Assembly (NCBI GenBank): GCA_013286945.1
Contig: JABDET010000008.1
Coordinates: forward strand, 1-36,553
DNA from: Candidatus Melainabacteria bacterium
Lineage (GTDB): Bacteria; Vulcanimicrobiota; JABDET01
Direction of reading: 5' to 3'
DNA: 36,553 bases
Shown here: one piece after another, positions 8,412-17,466 of the stretch
Numbering within the stretch: the first letter of the stretch is position 1
How the letters are laid out: every line of letters starts with the position of its first letter
Translations under genes and position numbers: made by a program
The notes under the pieces: model-generated
Told to the model about the DNA's origin: nothing
The model's input: the letters and a program-made list of their open reading frames with translations, nothing else
The model's database searches: none

Positions 8412-8829
8412 GTTCGTTCTCAATGGTGAACAGGAGCTGACCAAACTCAACCGGTTGCCCTTCTTGGGCATGAATTTCGGAAAGCTTCCCCGGCTTTTCT
8501 ACATCGATTGTATGCTGGACATTGACCGCTCTGACGTAACCGAGTGCTTGTCCTGGCTTTAGAAGCGCTCCAACCTGAGGCATCTCAGGCAAGAAATGAA
8601 AGGTTCCAACCACCGGAGATACCACATGAAACAACTCAACTTTCGCACGATTTTTGCCATTGCTCGAGACCGGTGCCTGTCCATGAGATCGGGTCGCTTT
8701 GCGCGACAGCTTAATCCCATAGCCATCTTTTTCCCACTCAAGCTCGGTGGCATCGTACGAATGGAGAATACCCAAGAACTCTTTCAGTTCATGGATAAAA
8801 CCTTTCAGCGTCTTCTTTGATTCATTCAT
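8401..8829 (-). CDS. accB: AccB-like biotin carboxyl carrier protein lacking the biotin-accepting lysine
   Basis: The 142-residue protein has the AccB layout: an N-terminal helical segment (MNESKKTLKGF to about 45), a short linker, and a C-terminal biotinyl domain from SPVVGTF (71) to EGQPVEFGQLLFTIE. The start at 8829 is supported by AGAGGT five to six bases upstream. The biotin-attachment motif, normally EAMKM, reads RAVNV at 100-104, so Asn103 (codon AAT, 8521-8523) replaces the biotinylated Lys. The thumb region before it is also a few residues short. Several neighbouring positions differ, so this is not one miscalled base. As written it cannot be biotinylated at the usual site. It may be a non-catalytic partner, a carrier using another group, or a relic with a true AccB elsewhere. 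It overlaps accC by 11 bases. Confidence 0.85.
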   Translation of the reverse strand: MNESKKTLKGFIHELKEFLGILHSYDATELEWEKDGYGIKLSRKATRSHGQAPVSSNGKNRAKVELFHVVSPVVGTFHFLPEMPQVGALLKPGQALGYVRAVNVQHTIDVEKPGKLSEIHAQEGQPVEFGQLLFTIENERVS

Positions 8830-8872
8830 GATTACCTCTTCATCTGAACTCATAGACTGTCCTGCTCGCCTT

Positions 8873-8896
8873 TGGGACACTTACGGAAGTGTCCCA
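8873..8896. repeat. Palindromic REP-like element, 10-bp perfect stem
   Basis: TGGGACACTT at 8873-8882 pairs perfectly with AAGTGTCCCA at 8887-8896 around a four-base loop (ACGG). It lies between the end of era and accB. No T-run follows on either strand, so it is not a standard terminator. The GGGACA/TGTCCC core recurs in elements at 14289, 20599 and 28316. Confidence 0.7.
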
Positions 8897-8902
8897 CGTG
8901 AG

Positions 8903-9823
8903 CTATGCGTAGCCGAACAGTCGCAGCATCTCTTCTCGATCCTGCCACCCTTCCTTGACCTTCACCCAAAGGTCGAGAAAAACCGGCTGTTTTTTCCAGA
9001 GGGAAAGCTCTTTTCTGGCCTTGCTCCCAATCTTCTTTAACATTTGACCTCCCGCGCCGACCACAATCGCTTTGTGAGACTCTCGTTCGACGAAAATCGT
9101 GGCACGAACATACAAGGTCTTTCCATCTTTTCCTGGCCGAACTTCATCGATGGCCACAGCCACACCATGAGGAACCTCCTCGTGAATGAACATGAGAACC
9201 TTTTCACGAATGATTTCGGAAATGTAAAACAGGTCTTCCCCTGATTCGAGATCCTCTTCTTGAAAATAAGCAGGCCCTACCGGAAGACAAGCCTCGATCG
9301 CTTTTTCCAAAGTCTTTAGATTGTCCCCCTTTAAGGCCGAGATTGGAAAAACTTCGCTGAACTCCCCGAGCTTCGAGTAATTTTCGATGACAGGAAGAAG
9401 CTCTCGTTTGTCTGGCACTCGATCCACTTTGTTAATCACAAGATAAAGGGTTGGCGCGGGCTTCCGATTGCGCAGCCCTCCACGAAGCACTCGAAACGCC
9501 CAACGATCTTCGTCCTTCGGTTCTGGATGAATGCCTGACACCATGAAAAGGCAGACATCGCAGTCCACCAGCGCTTCCTCTGAATGTTTGACGAGCCGTT
9601 TTCCCAAAAGGTCTCTTGGAGAAGTGAGGCCAGGCGTATCAACAAAAATCATTTGGTTTTCTTCCGTACTCCTCACCCCAAGAATTCGTTGCCGTGTGGT
9701 TTGACTTTTGGGGGAAGTAATGGCAACCTTCTTGCCAACCAATTGATTAACGAGCGTTGATTTCCCAACATTGGGTTTCCCAGTAACCGCAATAAATCCT
9801 GAGTGAAATGTTTTCTTTTTCAA
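8903..9823 (-). CDS. era: GTPase Era
   Basis: Era is a ribosome-assembly GTPase that binds the 3' end of 16S rRNA. The 306-residue protein shows the P-loop GKPNVGKST (15-23), switch II DTPG (62-65), NKVD (131-134) and a C-terminal KH RNA-binding domain with VGAGGQMLKKIG near 258-269. Length matches the family. The first available start is TTG at 9823, since there is no ATG before the P-loop, and I see no strong ribosome site in front of it. It lies 29 bases downstream of the NUDIX gene and upstream of accB, in what looks like one transcription unit. Confidence 0.95.
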   Translation of the reverse strand: MKKKTFHSGFIAVTGKPNVGKSTLVNQLVGKKVAITSPKSQTTRQRILGVRSTEENQMIFVDTPGLTSPRDLLGKRLVKHSEEALVDCDVCLFMVSGIHPEPKDEDRWAFRVLRGGLRNRKPAPTLYLVINKVDRVPDKRELLPVIENYSKLGEFSEVFPISALKGDNLKTLEKAIEACLPVGPAYFQEEDLESGEDLFYISEIIREKVLMFIHEEVPHGVAVAIDEVRPGKDGKTLYVRATIFVERESHKAIVVGAGGQMLKKIGSKARKELSLWKKQPVFLDLWVKVKEGWQDREEMLRLFGYA

Positions 9824-9852
9824 GGGGGAAGTTCCGTGATGTTTGAAATCGC

Positions 9853-10485
9853 TTAGCTACTTGTTGATGTTTCGACGACGGGGGCTGTAACCACAAAGTC
9901 AGGCCAAAAGGTGGCGAGCACCAGTTGACTCCATGTTTCCATCCGGTCAAAGAAAACCGCCACTTCTTCCGGGGCAAAGAATGTCCCGGTCATTTTGTCT
10001 TTTTCCTTGATCGTGACCCCTCCATCGGGAGCCAGATCGACTCGGTACACCAATCCAAAATGAACACTTCCAACAGGGGTGGAATCATCATTTAGGAGGC
10101 CGATGAGCTGAGGTTCCCATGGCCCCTCGAGGGAGACTTCTTCGGAAAGTTCTCGCTTGAGGCCAACTTCCCACGCTTTCTCTCCTTCGACAGCATCCGC
10201 AGGATTAATGTGTCCTCCAAGACCAATGGAAACTTTCTGGTGGAGCCTTGCTTCACCTTGAGTGGCAAGACGCGTAACCATAAAAATCTGATCCCGCCAA
10301 GTGATCGTCACATAAGGGATGATTTGTTTAAAACTCGGATCTTTTTCAGCTTCTGCTCGACTCATAAAGAGACTTTTCTTTTCGACAATCTTTAAAGTTT
10401 CTTTAGTTTTAGCCGAAGAGATTCCCTGAAATTCCCCGCGCAAAAACAATTCAGTTCGTGGAACAACCAAAACCTTTTCAGTCAT
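9853..10485 (-). CDS. NUDIX-domain hydrolase
   Basis: The 210-residue protein begins with MTEKVLVVPRTELFL and resembles the MutT-like 'predicted phosphoesterase' group. The Nudix box runs from about 90 to 116 (GGHINPADAVEGEKAWEVG then RELSEEV), with the REXXEE core intact for divalent metal binding. The substrate cannot be read from sequence. The start is ATG 10485 because upstream codons would run into the divergent promoter region; no clear Shine-Dalgarno sequence precedes it. It is transcribed divergently from the sugar-isomerase gene, 61 bases away, and probably leads the era-accBC-rodA unit. Confidence 0.85.
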   Translation of the reverse strand: MTEKVLVVPRTELFLRGEFQGISSAKTKETLKIVEKKSLFMSRAEAEKDPSFKQIIPYVTITWRDQIFMVTRLATQGEARLHQKVSIGLGGHINPADAVEGEKAWEVGLKRELSEEVSLEGPWEPQLIGLLNDDSTPVGSVHFGLVYRVDLAPDGGVTIKEKDKMTGTFFAPEEVAVFFDRMETWSQLVLATFWPDFVVTAPVVETSTSS

Positions 10486-10546
10486 TGCTAACAGGATTTC
10501 TAAGGGATAAAGAAAAATCCTTTCGTAGCTTGAAGGGGTGACTTTG
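10486..10546. promoter_or_regulatory. Divergent intergenic promoter region
   Basis: These 61 bases separate the NUDIX gene (minus) from the isomerase gene (plus) and must contain both promoters unless they lie inside the coding regions. A small inverted repeat AGGATTT (10493-10499) / AAATCCT (10515-10521) is present. AAGGGG at 10533-10538 is the ribosome site for the isomerase ATG at 10547. No clear -35/-10 pair can be assigned. Confidence 0.4.
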
Positions 10547-11569
10547 ATGAACCAATCGATGACTGACATGATTCAGGCTTTCCCTGATCTTCTCCTACAG
10601 GCTGAGGAACTTTGCCGTTCGATATCGTTTCCCTCAGTTCAAGTCGACAAAATTGTTCTGTTCGGTATGGGAGGATCAGCCATCGGTGGCGACCTCCTAA
10701 AGGCGCTTGCTGAAAGAACCTTTCATCTTCCGATTCATGTGGTCAGAAATGAGGAAGTGCCAAGCTATGTGAATGACAAAACATTGGCCCTCATTGTCAG
10801 TTATTCCGGCAACACCGAAGAAACGCTTCATGCTTTTGAAACCGCTGTCCAAAAGAAGCACGCCAAGCCTATTCTCTTTTCAACCGGAGGAATCTTAAAG
10901 GAAAAAGCGCTGGCTCATAGGCTTCCGTATCTCGAGATTCCGGGAGGTTTGATGCCAAGGGCTGCCCTTCCGTACACGTTTATCCCGTTGATTTTCGCCC
11001 TCAACAAAAGTGTCGGGTTCCCGGATCAAACCGAGGCCATTCATGAGTCAATTATCATTCTTAAGGGTCTTCGCGAAGAAATTTCCAAAGCCTCAAAAAA
11101 TCACGATGCTCACCGGCTTGCGAAAGCACTTCGCGATAAAATCCCGATGATCTACAGTGGCACACCAGCATTCGCTCCGGCCGCCAGACGCTGGAAGTGT
11201 CAAATGAACGAAAATGCAAAACAACCTGCTGCCTTTGGTGTTTTCCCTGAGGCAACCCACAACGACATTGTGGGCTACACCCATCCCCTTCCTGTTCATA
11301 AGAGCTTAGGTTGTATCATTCTCCGCGATGTGGATGAATCGGCCAAAGTCAAACAAAGACTTGAGTTTACGAAGAAAGCCATGGAAAAGGCAGGGTCTCA
11401 AGTTCACGAAGTGTTCTCGAAAGGGAAAAGCTTTTTATCGAGACTTCTTTTTCTCTGCTATTACGGAGACTTCGTAAGCCTGTTCCTCGCTGAAGAAAAA
11501 GACGTGGATCCGGTTGGCATTCAAGTGATTGACGAGTTAAAAGCAGAGCTCTCTGGGGCAAACCGCTAG
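10547..11569 (+). CDS. Bifunctional phosphoglucose/phosphomannose isomerase
   Basis: The enzyme interconverts glucose-6-phosphate, fructose-6-phosphate and mannose-6-phosphate. The 340-residue protein belongs to the archaeal/bacterial SIS-type PGI/PMI family. GMGGSAIGGDL (40-50) and VSYSGNTEET (85-93) are the sugar-phosphate binding loops of the first SIS domain, and the catalytic segment FPEATHNDIVG (233-243) lies in the second. AAGGGG eight bases upstream favours ATG 10547 over the GTG three codons before it. The ROK kinase gene follows after six bases, so hexose phosphorylation and isomerisation are probably co-expressed, feeding glycolysis and mannose-derived polysaccharide precursors. 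Confidence 0.9.
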   Translation: MNQSMTDMIQAFPDLLLQAEELCRSISFPSVQVDKIVLFGMGGSAIGGDLLKALAERTFHLPIHVVRNEEVPSYVNDKTLALIVSYSGNTEETLHAFETAVQKKHAKPILFSTGGILKEKALAHRLPYLEIPGGLMPRAALPYTFIPLIFALNKSVGFPDQTEAIHESIIILKGLREEISKASKNHDAHRLAKALRDKIPMIYSGTPAFAPAARRWKCQMNENAKQPAAFGVFPEATHNDIVGYTHPLPVHKSLGCIILRDVDESAKVKQRLEFTKKAMEKAGSQVHEVFSKGKSFLSRLLFLCYYGDFVSLFLAEEKDVDPVGIQVIDELKAELSGANR

Positions 11570-11575
11570 AACTCA

Positions 11576-12538
11576 ATGTCAGCTTATGCCATAGGGGTTG
11601 ATCTCGGAGGCTCACACCTAGCTGTTGGGTTGGTTGATCCCCTCGGGAAAACTCTCGAACTCAAAGAAGTAAAAATTGATAACTTGGCCCCGCCAGAGAT
11701 CACCTTGGAGATTACAGCAAAAACCATCCAAGAGGTCTGGAAAAACCGATCTGAGGTGTGTGGTGTCGGCATGGGTCTTCCGGGAAACCATGACCATGTG
11801 CGCGGAATTTGTCATTTCTCTCCAAATTTTCCATCGTGGCATGAGGTCGAGGTTACCCCGTATCTCTCTCGAGTCTTGAAACTTCCTGTCTACATGTTAA
11901 ATGATGTTCGCGTGGCCACCTTGGGCGAATTTCACTTTGGTGCCGGGAAAAAAGTCAAGAATCTTGTGATGATGGCCATCGGAACAGGAATCGGTGGAGG
12001 CATTATCATCAATGGTCAGCTCCTCATCGGCGCACAAGAAGCTGCTGGTGAAATTGGGCACATGACGATCATTACGAATGGACCCCTTTGCAACTGCGGA
12101 AATCGGGGATGCTTAGAAGCGTTAGCTTCCGGCCCAGCCATTTCATCTCGAGGGGCCGAAGCGATTCTACGCGGGCAATCGGCAAAACTAAGAGACAAGA
12201 TTAAAAGCTTGGATGAGCTCAATGCCAAGGTCATTGCCGATTTGGCCGCCCTCGGAGATGACGCGTGCAAGCGGATTCTCGAAGAAGCGGGGGAGGCGAT
12301 TGGAATAGGAATTGCTTCACTTGCGGTAACCCTGAATCCAGAGCTTTTTATTGTGGGAGGGGGTGTCGCGCAAACGGGAAAGCCTCTTTTTGCTGCAATC
12401 CAAGCTGGGCTAAACAAGCACGTTCATATTTTCCCGTCCAGCTCGGTATCGATCGTCCCAGCGTCCCTTGGTGTTCGCGCAGGGCTTGTGGGTGCTGCGG
12501 CTTATGCCTTCATCCAGTGTGGAGTCGCGATTCCATAG
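11576..12538 (+). CDS. ROK-family sugar kinase (glucokinase-like)
   Basis: The 320-residue protein is a ROK kinase, probably phosphorylating glucose or a related hexose with ATP. GVDLGGSHLA (7-16) is the phosphate-binding loop, Asp110 in LND is the likely catalytic base, and GTGIGGG (136-142) is the second phosphate loop. The ROK zinc site is complete, with His162 in GEIGH and the cysteines of CNCGNRGCLEA (172, 174, 179). VGGGV in the C-terminal lobe completes the fold. There is no N-terminal helix-turn-helix, so it is an enzyme rather than an Nag/Xyl-type repressor. It follows the isomerase by six bases and precedes the PAS gene by two. Substrate specificity cannot be assigned from sequence. 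Confidence 0.92.
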   Translation: MSAYAIGVDLGGSHLAVGLVDPLGKTLELKEVKIDNLAPPEITLEITAKTIQEVWKNRSEVCGVGMGLPGNHDHVRGICHFSPNFPSWHEVEVTPYLSRVLKLPVYMLNDVRVATLGEFHFGAGKKVKNLVMMAIGTGIGGGIIINGQLLIGAQEAAGEIGHMTIITNGPLCNCGNRGCLEALASGPAISSRGAEAILRGQSAKLRDKIKSLDELNAKVIADLAALGDDACKRILEEAGEAIGIGIASLAVTLNPELFIVGGGVAQTGKPLFAAIQAGLNKHVHIFPSSSVSIVPASLGVRAGLVGAAAYAFIQCGVAIP

Positions 12539-12540
12539 CC

Positions 12541-14289
12541 ATGGAAGACAAGACAAAGAGCAGAGAAGAACTTCTCGAAGCGCTCAAACAACTTGAAGAA
12601 CGTCTTTTACGGTTAGAACAAACCAAACACAAACACGAGCGAGCGCGAGCGAAGCTTGAGAAATCCCATGAACGAGTCCGGATTATTCTTGACAGCATTA
12701 CCGATGGCTTTCTCGCCGTGGACAAGAAATGGCGAATCACTTACCTGAACCGTCTTGCTCTAAAACAATTAGAGCGAAGCGGTCTCCCGAAAGAGAAGCT
12801 TATCGGAAAAAATCTTTGGCAGGTTTTTCCTGAGGCAGTTCAAACAGCATTTTACAAAGAGTATAACAAGGCCATGAGTGAGCAAACTACCGTATTTTTC
12901 GAGGAATTTTATCCTCCCCTCGACGGCTGGTTCGAGTGTCATGTGTATCCAACAGCCGATGGATTGGCCATCTACTTTCGTGATGTCACCAAGAGAAAGC
13001 AAATGGCAGAAGCACTTCTTGAAAGTGAAATCCGGTATCGAACCTTAACCGAGAGTGTTTCAGATGCCATCATTTCGATAGACGAAGAAAGTACAATCTT
13101 GTTTGCCAACGAGGCCATCAAAGAAATTTTCGGCTACACGCCAGGAGAAATCATTGGCCAGTCGTTAACCTTGTTGATTCCTGAGCATCTCCGACCCAAA
13201 CATCGAAAAGCGCTCCAAGATTATGTCAGGACTGGTCTCAAGCGGATGAATTGGAACGGAGTAGAAATGCCGGGTCTTCACAAAAATGGGGTCATGATTC
13301 CTCTTGAAATCTCATTTCGTGAAGTCGTTCAGCGGGGGAAAATCAATTTCATCAGCATCATCCGCGACATCAGCACACGCAAACGGGTGGAAGAGGCCTT
13401 AAGAAAAAGCGAAGAAAGTTTCCGACATCTTTTTCTTAAGAACCCAACCCCGATGTGGGTGTTTGACGCGACAACCTTGAAGTTTCTGGAGGTCAATCAA
13501 GCCACCATCGACCGCTATGGCTATTCCCGTGAAGAATTTCTGAAAATGCGGGCCACCGATATTCGTCCCAAGGAAGACATCCCTCGATACCTCGATACTT
13601 TGGATTCCGTTGGACAGCGACTTAGCTTTGAAGGCCAGTGGCGTCATCGGCTCAAAAACGGAGAAATGATTGATGTCGAGATTTCAGCTCAGCGACTCGA
13701 ATTTGATGGCCGCGATGTTTTTCTTGTTGCCATTCAGGATGTCACCCGGCGTAAGCATGAAGAAAAGATTCTTCGAGACAGTGAGGCAAGATATCGTCTT
13801 TTCTTTGAAGCAAACCCGGAACCGATGTTTGTTTATGATTTACGAACATTGCAATTTCTGGCGGTCAATAACGCCATGGTCATCCGCTATGGGTATTCAA
13901 GGGAAGAGTTCCTCGCCATGACCATCCGCGAGATTCGCCCCCCCGAAGATCTCCCAAAACTCGAAGAGTACTTGCGAACAATCCCTGAAGAAGCGGCTCA
14001 CGCCGGGGTGTGGCGTCATTGCAAGAAAGACGGGTCGATCCTGTGGGTTGACACCACGGGAGAAGTAGTTGAATTCGAAGGCCATCGGGCCCGGCTTATC
14101 ATTGCCAAGGAAGTCACCGAGTTGGTGAACGCCAACCTGAACTCTGCTGCCACAGCAAAACCCAAAACCCCCCCCGACATAATTTGCGTGGTATCCATTG
14201 GCTCTGAAAAGGAGCGAGTGCGGGTTACCGACCGAGCGGATTCACTGCAGTCCGACCAAAAAAATAATGGTAAGCCACATATTCAGTAG
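12541..14289 (+). CDS. PAS-only sensor protein with four PAS domains
   Basis: The 582-residue protein has a charged N-terminal coiled coil (about 1-45) followed by four PAS domains at roughly 45-155, 165-285, 292-405 and 415-525, each ending in a DVTKRK, DISTRK or DVTRRK type PAC junction. PAS3 and PAS4 are near-duplicates ([27 protein letters not shown] in both). There is no histidine kinase, GGDEF, response-receiver or helix-turn-helix domain and no membrane helix, so it is a cytosolic sensor without an output module. It starts two bases after the ROK kinase. A run of eight C at 14168-14175 precedes a low-complexity tail; with seven C the protein would end at TAA 14180-14182, ahead of the palindromic element that the present reading runs into. 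Confidence 0.85.
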   Translation: MEDKTKSREELLEALKQLEERLLRLEQTKHKHERARAKLEKSHERVRIILDSITDGFLAVDKKWRITYLNRLALKQLERSGLPKEKLIGKNLWQVFPEAVQTAFYKEYNKAMSEQTTVFFEEFYPPLDGWFECHVYPTADGLAIYFRDVTKRKQMAEALLESEIRYRTLTESVSDAIISIDEESTILFANEAIKEIFGYTPGEIIGQSLTLLIPEHLRPKHRKALQDYVRTGLKRMNWNGVEMPGLHKNGVMIPLEISFREVVQRGKINFISIIRDISTRKRVEEALRKSEESFRHLFLKNPTPMWVFDATTLKFLEVNQATIDRYGYSREEFLKMRATDIRPKEDIPRYLDTLDSVGQRLSFEGQWRHRLKNGEMIDVEISAQRLEFDGRDVFLVAIQDVTRRKHEEKILRDSEARYRLFFEANPEPMFVYDLRTLQFLAVNNAMVIRYGYSREEFLAMTIREIRPPEDLPKLEEYLRTIPEEAAHAGVWRHCKKDGSILWVDTTGEVVEFEGHRARLIIAKEVTELVNANLNSAATAKPKTPPDIICVVSIGSEKERVRVTDRADSLQSDQKNNGKPHIQ

Positions 14290-14323
14290 GGACACGGATG
14301 TCCCGTGGACTGCAGTGGCTCGG
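14232..14323. repeat. Nested palindrome with GGGACA/TGTCCC core
   Basis: The outer arms are CCGAGC (14232-14237) plus CACTGCAGTCC (14243-14253) on the left, and GGACTGCAGTG (14307-14317) plus GCTCGG (14318-14323) on the right, perfectly complementary apart from a five-base bulge. Inside sits a second hairpin GGGACA-CGGA-TGTCCC at 14289-14304. The element overlaps the last codons of the PAS gene as called and lies in the leader of uvrA. It belongs with the elements at 8873, 20497 and 28314. Confidence 0.65.
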
Positions 14324-14447
14324 AGAACGTCCATGGATGGTCGTTCGAGAATCAGCGAGGGAGGTAATCCGCAATCGCGACCCCTTCAGGGTCAATGGTG
14401 AAAAGGAATCCAGGAAAATTGCGTCGGGGAAAGAATCTTTGCAAGCC

Positions 14448-17327
14448 ATGGCCAAAGACAAAATCATCATCAGGGGAGCTCGTGAACACAATCTAAAAGG
14501 GATCGACCTCGAACTCCCCCGTGACAAGTTCATCGTCGTTACCGGGCTGTCGGGCTCCGGAAAAAGTTCATTGGCTTTCGACACCATTTATGCTGAAGGG
14601 CAAAGGCGCTATGTGGAAAGCCTTTCTGCCTATGCTCGACAATTTCTTGGCCAATTAGAAAAACCGGACATCGATTACATCGAAGGCCTTTCCCCAGCGA
14701 TTTCAATCGATCAAAAAGGAACCAGCAAGAACCCACGTTCAACCGTCGGGACTGTCACCGAAATCTATGACTACCTCCGACTCCTGTTTGCCCGAATCGG
14801 GCAACCCCACTGTCCAAATTGCGGAAAACCGATCAACCCACAAACCATCGAACAAATGGTGGATCGCGTCATGGAAAACCCCGAAGGAACCAGGGTCCAT
14901 GTCATGGCCCCGCTCGTCAAGGGAAGAAAGGGTGAATTTAAGGATGTGATTCAGCACGCACAGAAGCAAGGGTTTGTCCGATTACGAGTCGACGGAAACC
15001 TTTATGAAATCGGGGAAGACATTCCTCTCGATAAAAACAAACGACACACGATTGAAGTCGTTGTTGACCGACTGGTCCTTTCCCCTGAAGCCAAAAGCCG
15101 ACTTTATGAATCGATCGAAACCGCGGTTAACTTAACCAAGGGGACCGTTCTTCTGAGCATTCATGGAAAAGAACTTCTTTTGTCCGACAAATTTACATGT
15201 TTTGATTGTGAAATCAGTTTAGAAGAAATTGCACCGCGCTCGTTTTCGTTCAACAGTCCTTTTGGCGCTTGTCCCCAGTGCACCGGAGTCGGAGCGATCA
15301 TGGATTTTGATCCTCGGTTGATGATCCGCGACAAGAAACTTTCTGTCCTTGACGGATGCATTGCTCCTCTTGGCAAGCCCACGCACGATTATCGGCATCA
15401 CGCTTCGGAAACCCATTACTGGAAAAAACTGGAAGAAGCCTGTAACGTGGAACGGATTGATCTTTCAAAAGCCTGGAGATATCTGAAACCCGCAGAGCAA
15501 AGCTTTATCCTGAATGGTGGAGCGGAAGAGGAGAAGAGCCGATCGAAGCATTCGGCTTTCCAAGGGGTTATTCAGTACCTCAAAAAACGATATGAGGAAA
15601 CACATTCCTGGCACGTAAAATGGGAAATCGAGAAATACATGGACTACCTCACTTGTCCCACGTGTCAAGGTGCAAAGCTTAAGAAAGAAGCATTAGCGGT
15701 TCGCGTCCACGGGAAAAACATTGCCGATGTCACCCGGATGAACATCAAGCAAGCTCTTCATTTTTTCGAGAACCTGAAACTCACAAAGCGTGAAGAAACC
15801 ATTGCAAAACAAGTCTTGAAGGAAGTTCGCTCAAGGCTCCTCTTTCTCATTAACGTAGGGCTGGAATATCTGACTTTGATCCGTCGAGCAACCACGTTAT
15901 CCGGTGGTGAGTCGCAACGCATTCGACTTGCCACTCAAATTGGAAGCCAACTGGTTGGGGTCCTGTACATCTTGGATGAACCAAGCATTGGCCTTCACCA
16001 GCGTGACAATCGAAAGCTGCTCTCGACCTTGAAAGCGCTTCGAGATCTGGGGAACACCTTGATTGTCGTGGAACACGACGAAGAAACCATTCGGGAAGCT
16101 GACCACATTGTCGACATCGGACCCGGTGCCGGCTATCATGGCGGGCGAGTTGTCGCCCAAGGAACGCTCCGAGAGATCCTTGATTCCAGAGAATCGATCA
16201 CCGGAAAATACTTAAGTGGCGAGTTTTCCATCGAGGTGCCAAAAGAACGCCGAAAAGGAACGGGTGGACAAATCACCCTCGTTGGCGCACGCGAAAACAA
16301 TCTCAAAGAGATCACTGTTCGGTTCCCATTAGGAAAAATGATTGGAATCACCGGGGTATCCGGGTCGGGAAAATCGACGCTCGTAAACGACATCTTGTAT
16401 AAAGCCTTGGCTAAACATTTTTACGGAAGCCTTGAAAAACCGGGAGAATACGATGAGATCGAAGGCCTGGAGCGCGTTGACAAGGTTATTATCATCGATC
16501 AGTCCCCGATTGGAAGAACACCCAGAAGCAACCCGGCTACCTACACCGGGGCGTTTGATCCGATTCGAGAGATTTTTTCTTCCACCCCAGAAGCCCGAAT
16601 GCGAGGATACAAGCCAGGGCGTTTTAGCTTCAACTTGCGTGGGGGACGCTGTGAAGCGTGTCAAGGGGATGGAATCATCACGATTGAAATGCATTTCCTC
16701 CCCGATGTGTATGTTCCATGCGAAGGGTGCAAAGGGAAGCGGTACAATCGCGAGACCTTGGAGGTGCGGTTTAAGGGAAAAACCATTGCTGAAGTCTTGG
16801 AAATGACCGTGGAAGAAGCGGTGCACTTCTTCGAAAACATCCCAAAAATTGAGAAAAAACTTCAAACCCTATATGACGTAGGATTGGGGTACGTTAAGAT
16901 TGGGCAACCGGCCACCACCCTGTCAGGGGGTGAAGCGCAGCGTGTTAAATTGGCTGACCAGCTTTCCAGGCGAGCCACCGGAAGAACCTTGTACATTCTT
17001 GATGAGCCGACCACTGGACTTCATTTCCATGACGTGGCGAAGCTTCTCGAGGTGCTGGACCGTCTTTGTGAGGGGGGGAATACCATTGTGGTGATTGAGC
17101 ACAACCTCGAGGTGATCAAACGGGTCGACTGGATCGTTGATCTCGGGCCTGAAGGAGGGGACGAAGGGGGAAGAGTTGTAGCTGAAGGAACTCCTGAAGC
17201 GGTTGCTCAGGTTCAGGGTTCGTACACCGGTCAATACTTGAGGCCACTCTTGGCGAAGGTCTCCTCTCGAACGGATGAGAAGCTTGCGCGGCCTTTGAAA
17301 CGAGTGGCACAGGTTGGACGCCCATAA
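14448..17327 (+). CDS. uvrA: UvrABC excinuclease subunit A
   Basis: UvrA recognises bulky DNA lesions and loads UvrB in nucleotide excision repair. The 959-residue protein has two ABC ATPase modules. Module one has Walker A GLSGSGKS (33-40) and signature [13 protein letters not shown]; module two has GVSGSGKST and [13 protein letters not shown]. Cys pairs at CPNCG, CFDC, CPQC, CEAC and CEGC supply the zinc-binding sites of the family. The product begins [15 protein letters not shown], the usual UvrA N-terminus, so ATG 14448 is chosen although the frame is open upstream; the ribosome site is weak. The 158 bases before it contain the palindromic element. No LexA-type box that I can recognise is present. 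Confidence 0.95.
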   Translation: MAKDKIIIRGAREHNLKGIDLELPRDKFIVVTGLSGSGKSSLAFDTIYAEGQRRYVESLSAYARQFLGQLEKPDIDYIEGLSPAISIDQKGTSKNPRSTVGTVTEIYDYLRLLFARIGQPHCPNCGKPINPQTIEQMVDRVMENPEGTRVHVMAPLVKGRKGEFKDVIQHAQKQGFVRLRVDGNLYEIGEDIPLDKNKRHTIEVVVDRLVLSPEAKSRLYESIETAVNLTKGTVLLSIHGKELLLSDKFTCFDCEISLEEIAPRSFSFNSPFGACPQCTGVGAIMDFDPRLMIRDKKLSVLDGCIAPLGKPTHDYRHHASETHYWKKLEEACNVERIDLSKAWRYLKPAEQSFILNGGAEEEKSRSKHSAFQGVIQYLKKRYEETHSWHVKWEIEKYMDYLTCPTCQGAKLKKEALAVRVHGKNIADVTRMNIKQALHFFENLKLTKREETIAKQVLKEVRSRLLFLINVGLEYLTLIRRATTLSGGESQRIRLATQIGSQLVGVLYILDEPSIGLHQRDNRKLLSTLKALRDLGNTLIVVEHDEETIREADHIVDIGPGAGYHGGRVVAQGTLREILDSRESITGKYLSGEFSIEVPKERRKGTGGQITLVGARENNLKEITVRFPLGKMIGITGVSGSGKSTLVNDILYKALAKHFYGSLEKPGEYDEIEGLERVDKVIIIDQSPIGRTPRSNPATYTGAFDPIREIFSSTPEARMRGYKPGRFSFNLRGGRCEACQGDGIITIEMHFLPDVYVPCEGCKGKRYNRETLEVRFKGKTIAEVLEMTVEEAVHFFENIPKIEKKLQTLYDVGLGYVKIGQPATTLSGGEAQRVKLADQLSRRATGRTLYILDEPTTGLHFHDVAKLLEVLDRLCEGGNTIVVIEHNLEVIKRVDWIVDLGPEGGDEGGRVVAEGTPEAVAQVQGSYTGQYLRPLLAKVSSRTDEKLARPLKRVAQVGRP

Positions 17328-17342
17328 AGGAATCCAGCGGTT

Positions 17343-17379
17343 TTAACAATCTGTTCATCAAAAGTTAACATACTGTTAA
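17343..17379 (+). promoter_or_regulatory. Tandem dyads upstream of orphan gene, including shared motif copy 2
   Basis: Two inverted repeats of the form TTAACA-N3-TGTTAA occur 22 bp apart, about two helical turns: TTAACA-ATC-TGTTCA at 17343-17357 (one mismatch) and the perfect TTAACA-TAC-TGTTAA at 17365-17379. The segment between, GTTCATCAAAAGTTAACAT at 17353-17371, matches the motif upstream of the orphan gene at 4760-5686 at 16 of 19 positions. A further half-site CTGTTAATAT at 17373-17382 recurs at 17411-17420, on the candidate -10 box. The arrangement suggests cooperative binding of a dimeric regulator. Confidence 0.5.
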
Positions 17380-17391
17380 TATGACCCCCGG

Positions 17392-17420
17392 TTTACATTA
17401 CGACGATTATCTGTTAATAT
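17392..17420 (+). promoter_or_regulatory. Candidate promoter of the orphan gene at 17467
   Basis: TTTACA at 17392-17397 is followed after 17 bases by TAATAT at 17415-17420, a fair sigma70-like pair. The -10 box sits inside a CTGTTAATAT half-site, which would place a bound regulator over the promoter. The region is distinctly AT-rich compared with uvrA. Confidence 0.35.
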
Positions 17421-17466
17421 TATGGTATAAAGGAAGAAGCAAAGAGCTTGGACGGAGAGTGATGTC

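Noticed and set aside
8873-8896. Rho-independent terminator after era
   Set aside because: The stem is strong but no T-run follows on either strand; it fits the dispersed palindrome family better.
12265-12540. Upstream extension of the PAS protein by about 92 codons
   Set aside because: That extension lies wholly inside the ROK kinase gene in another frame and has no protein-like character; ATG 12541 two bases after the kinase stop is natural.
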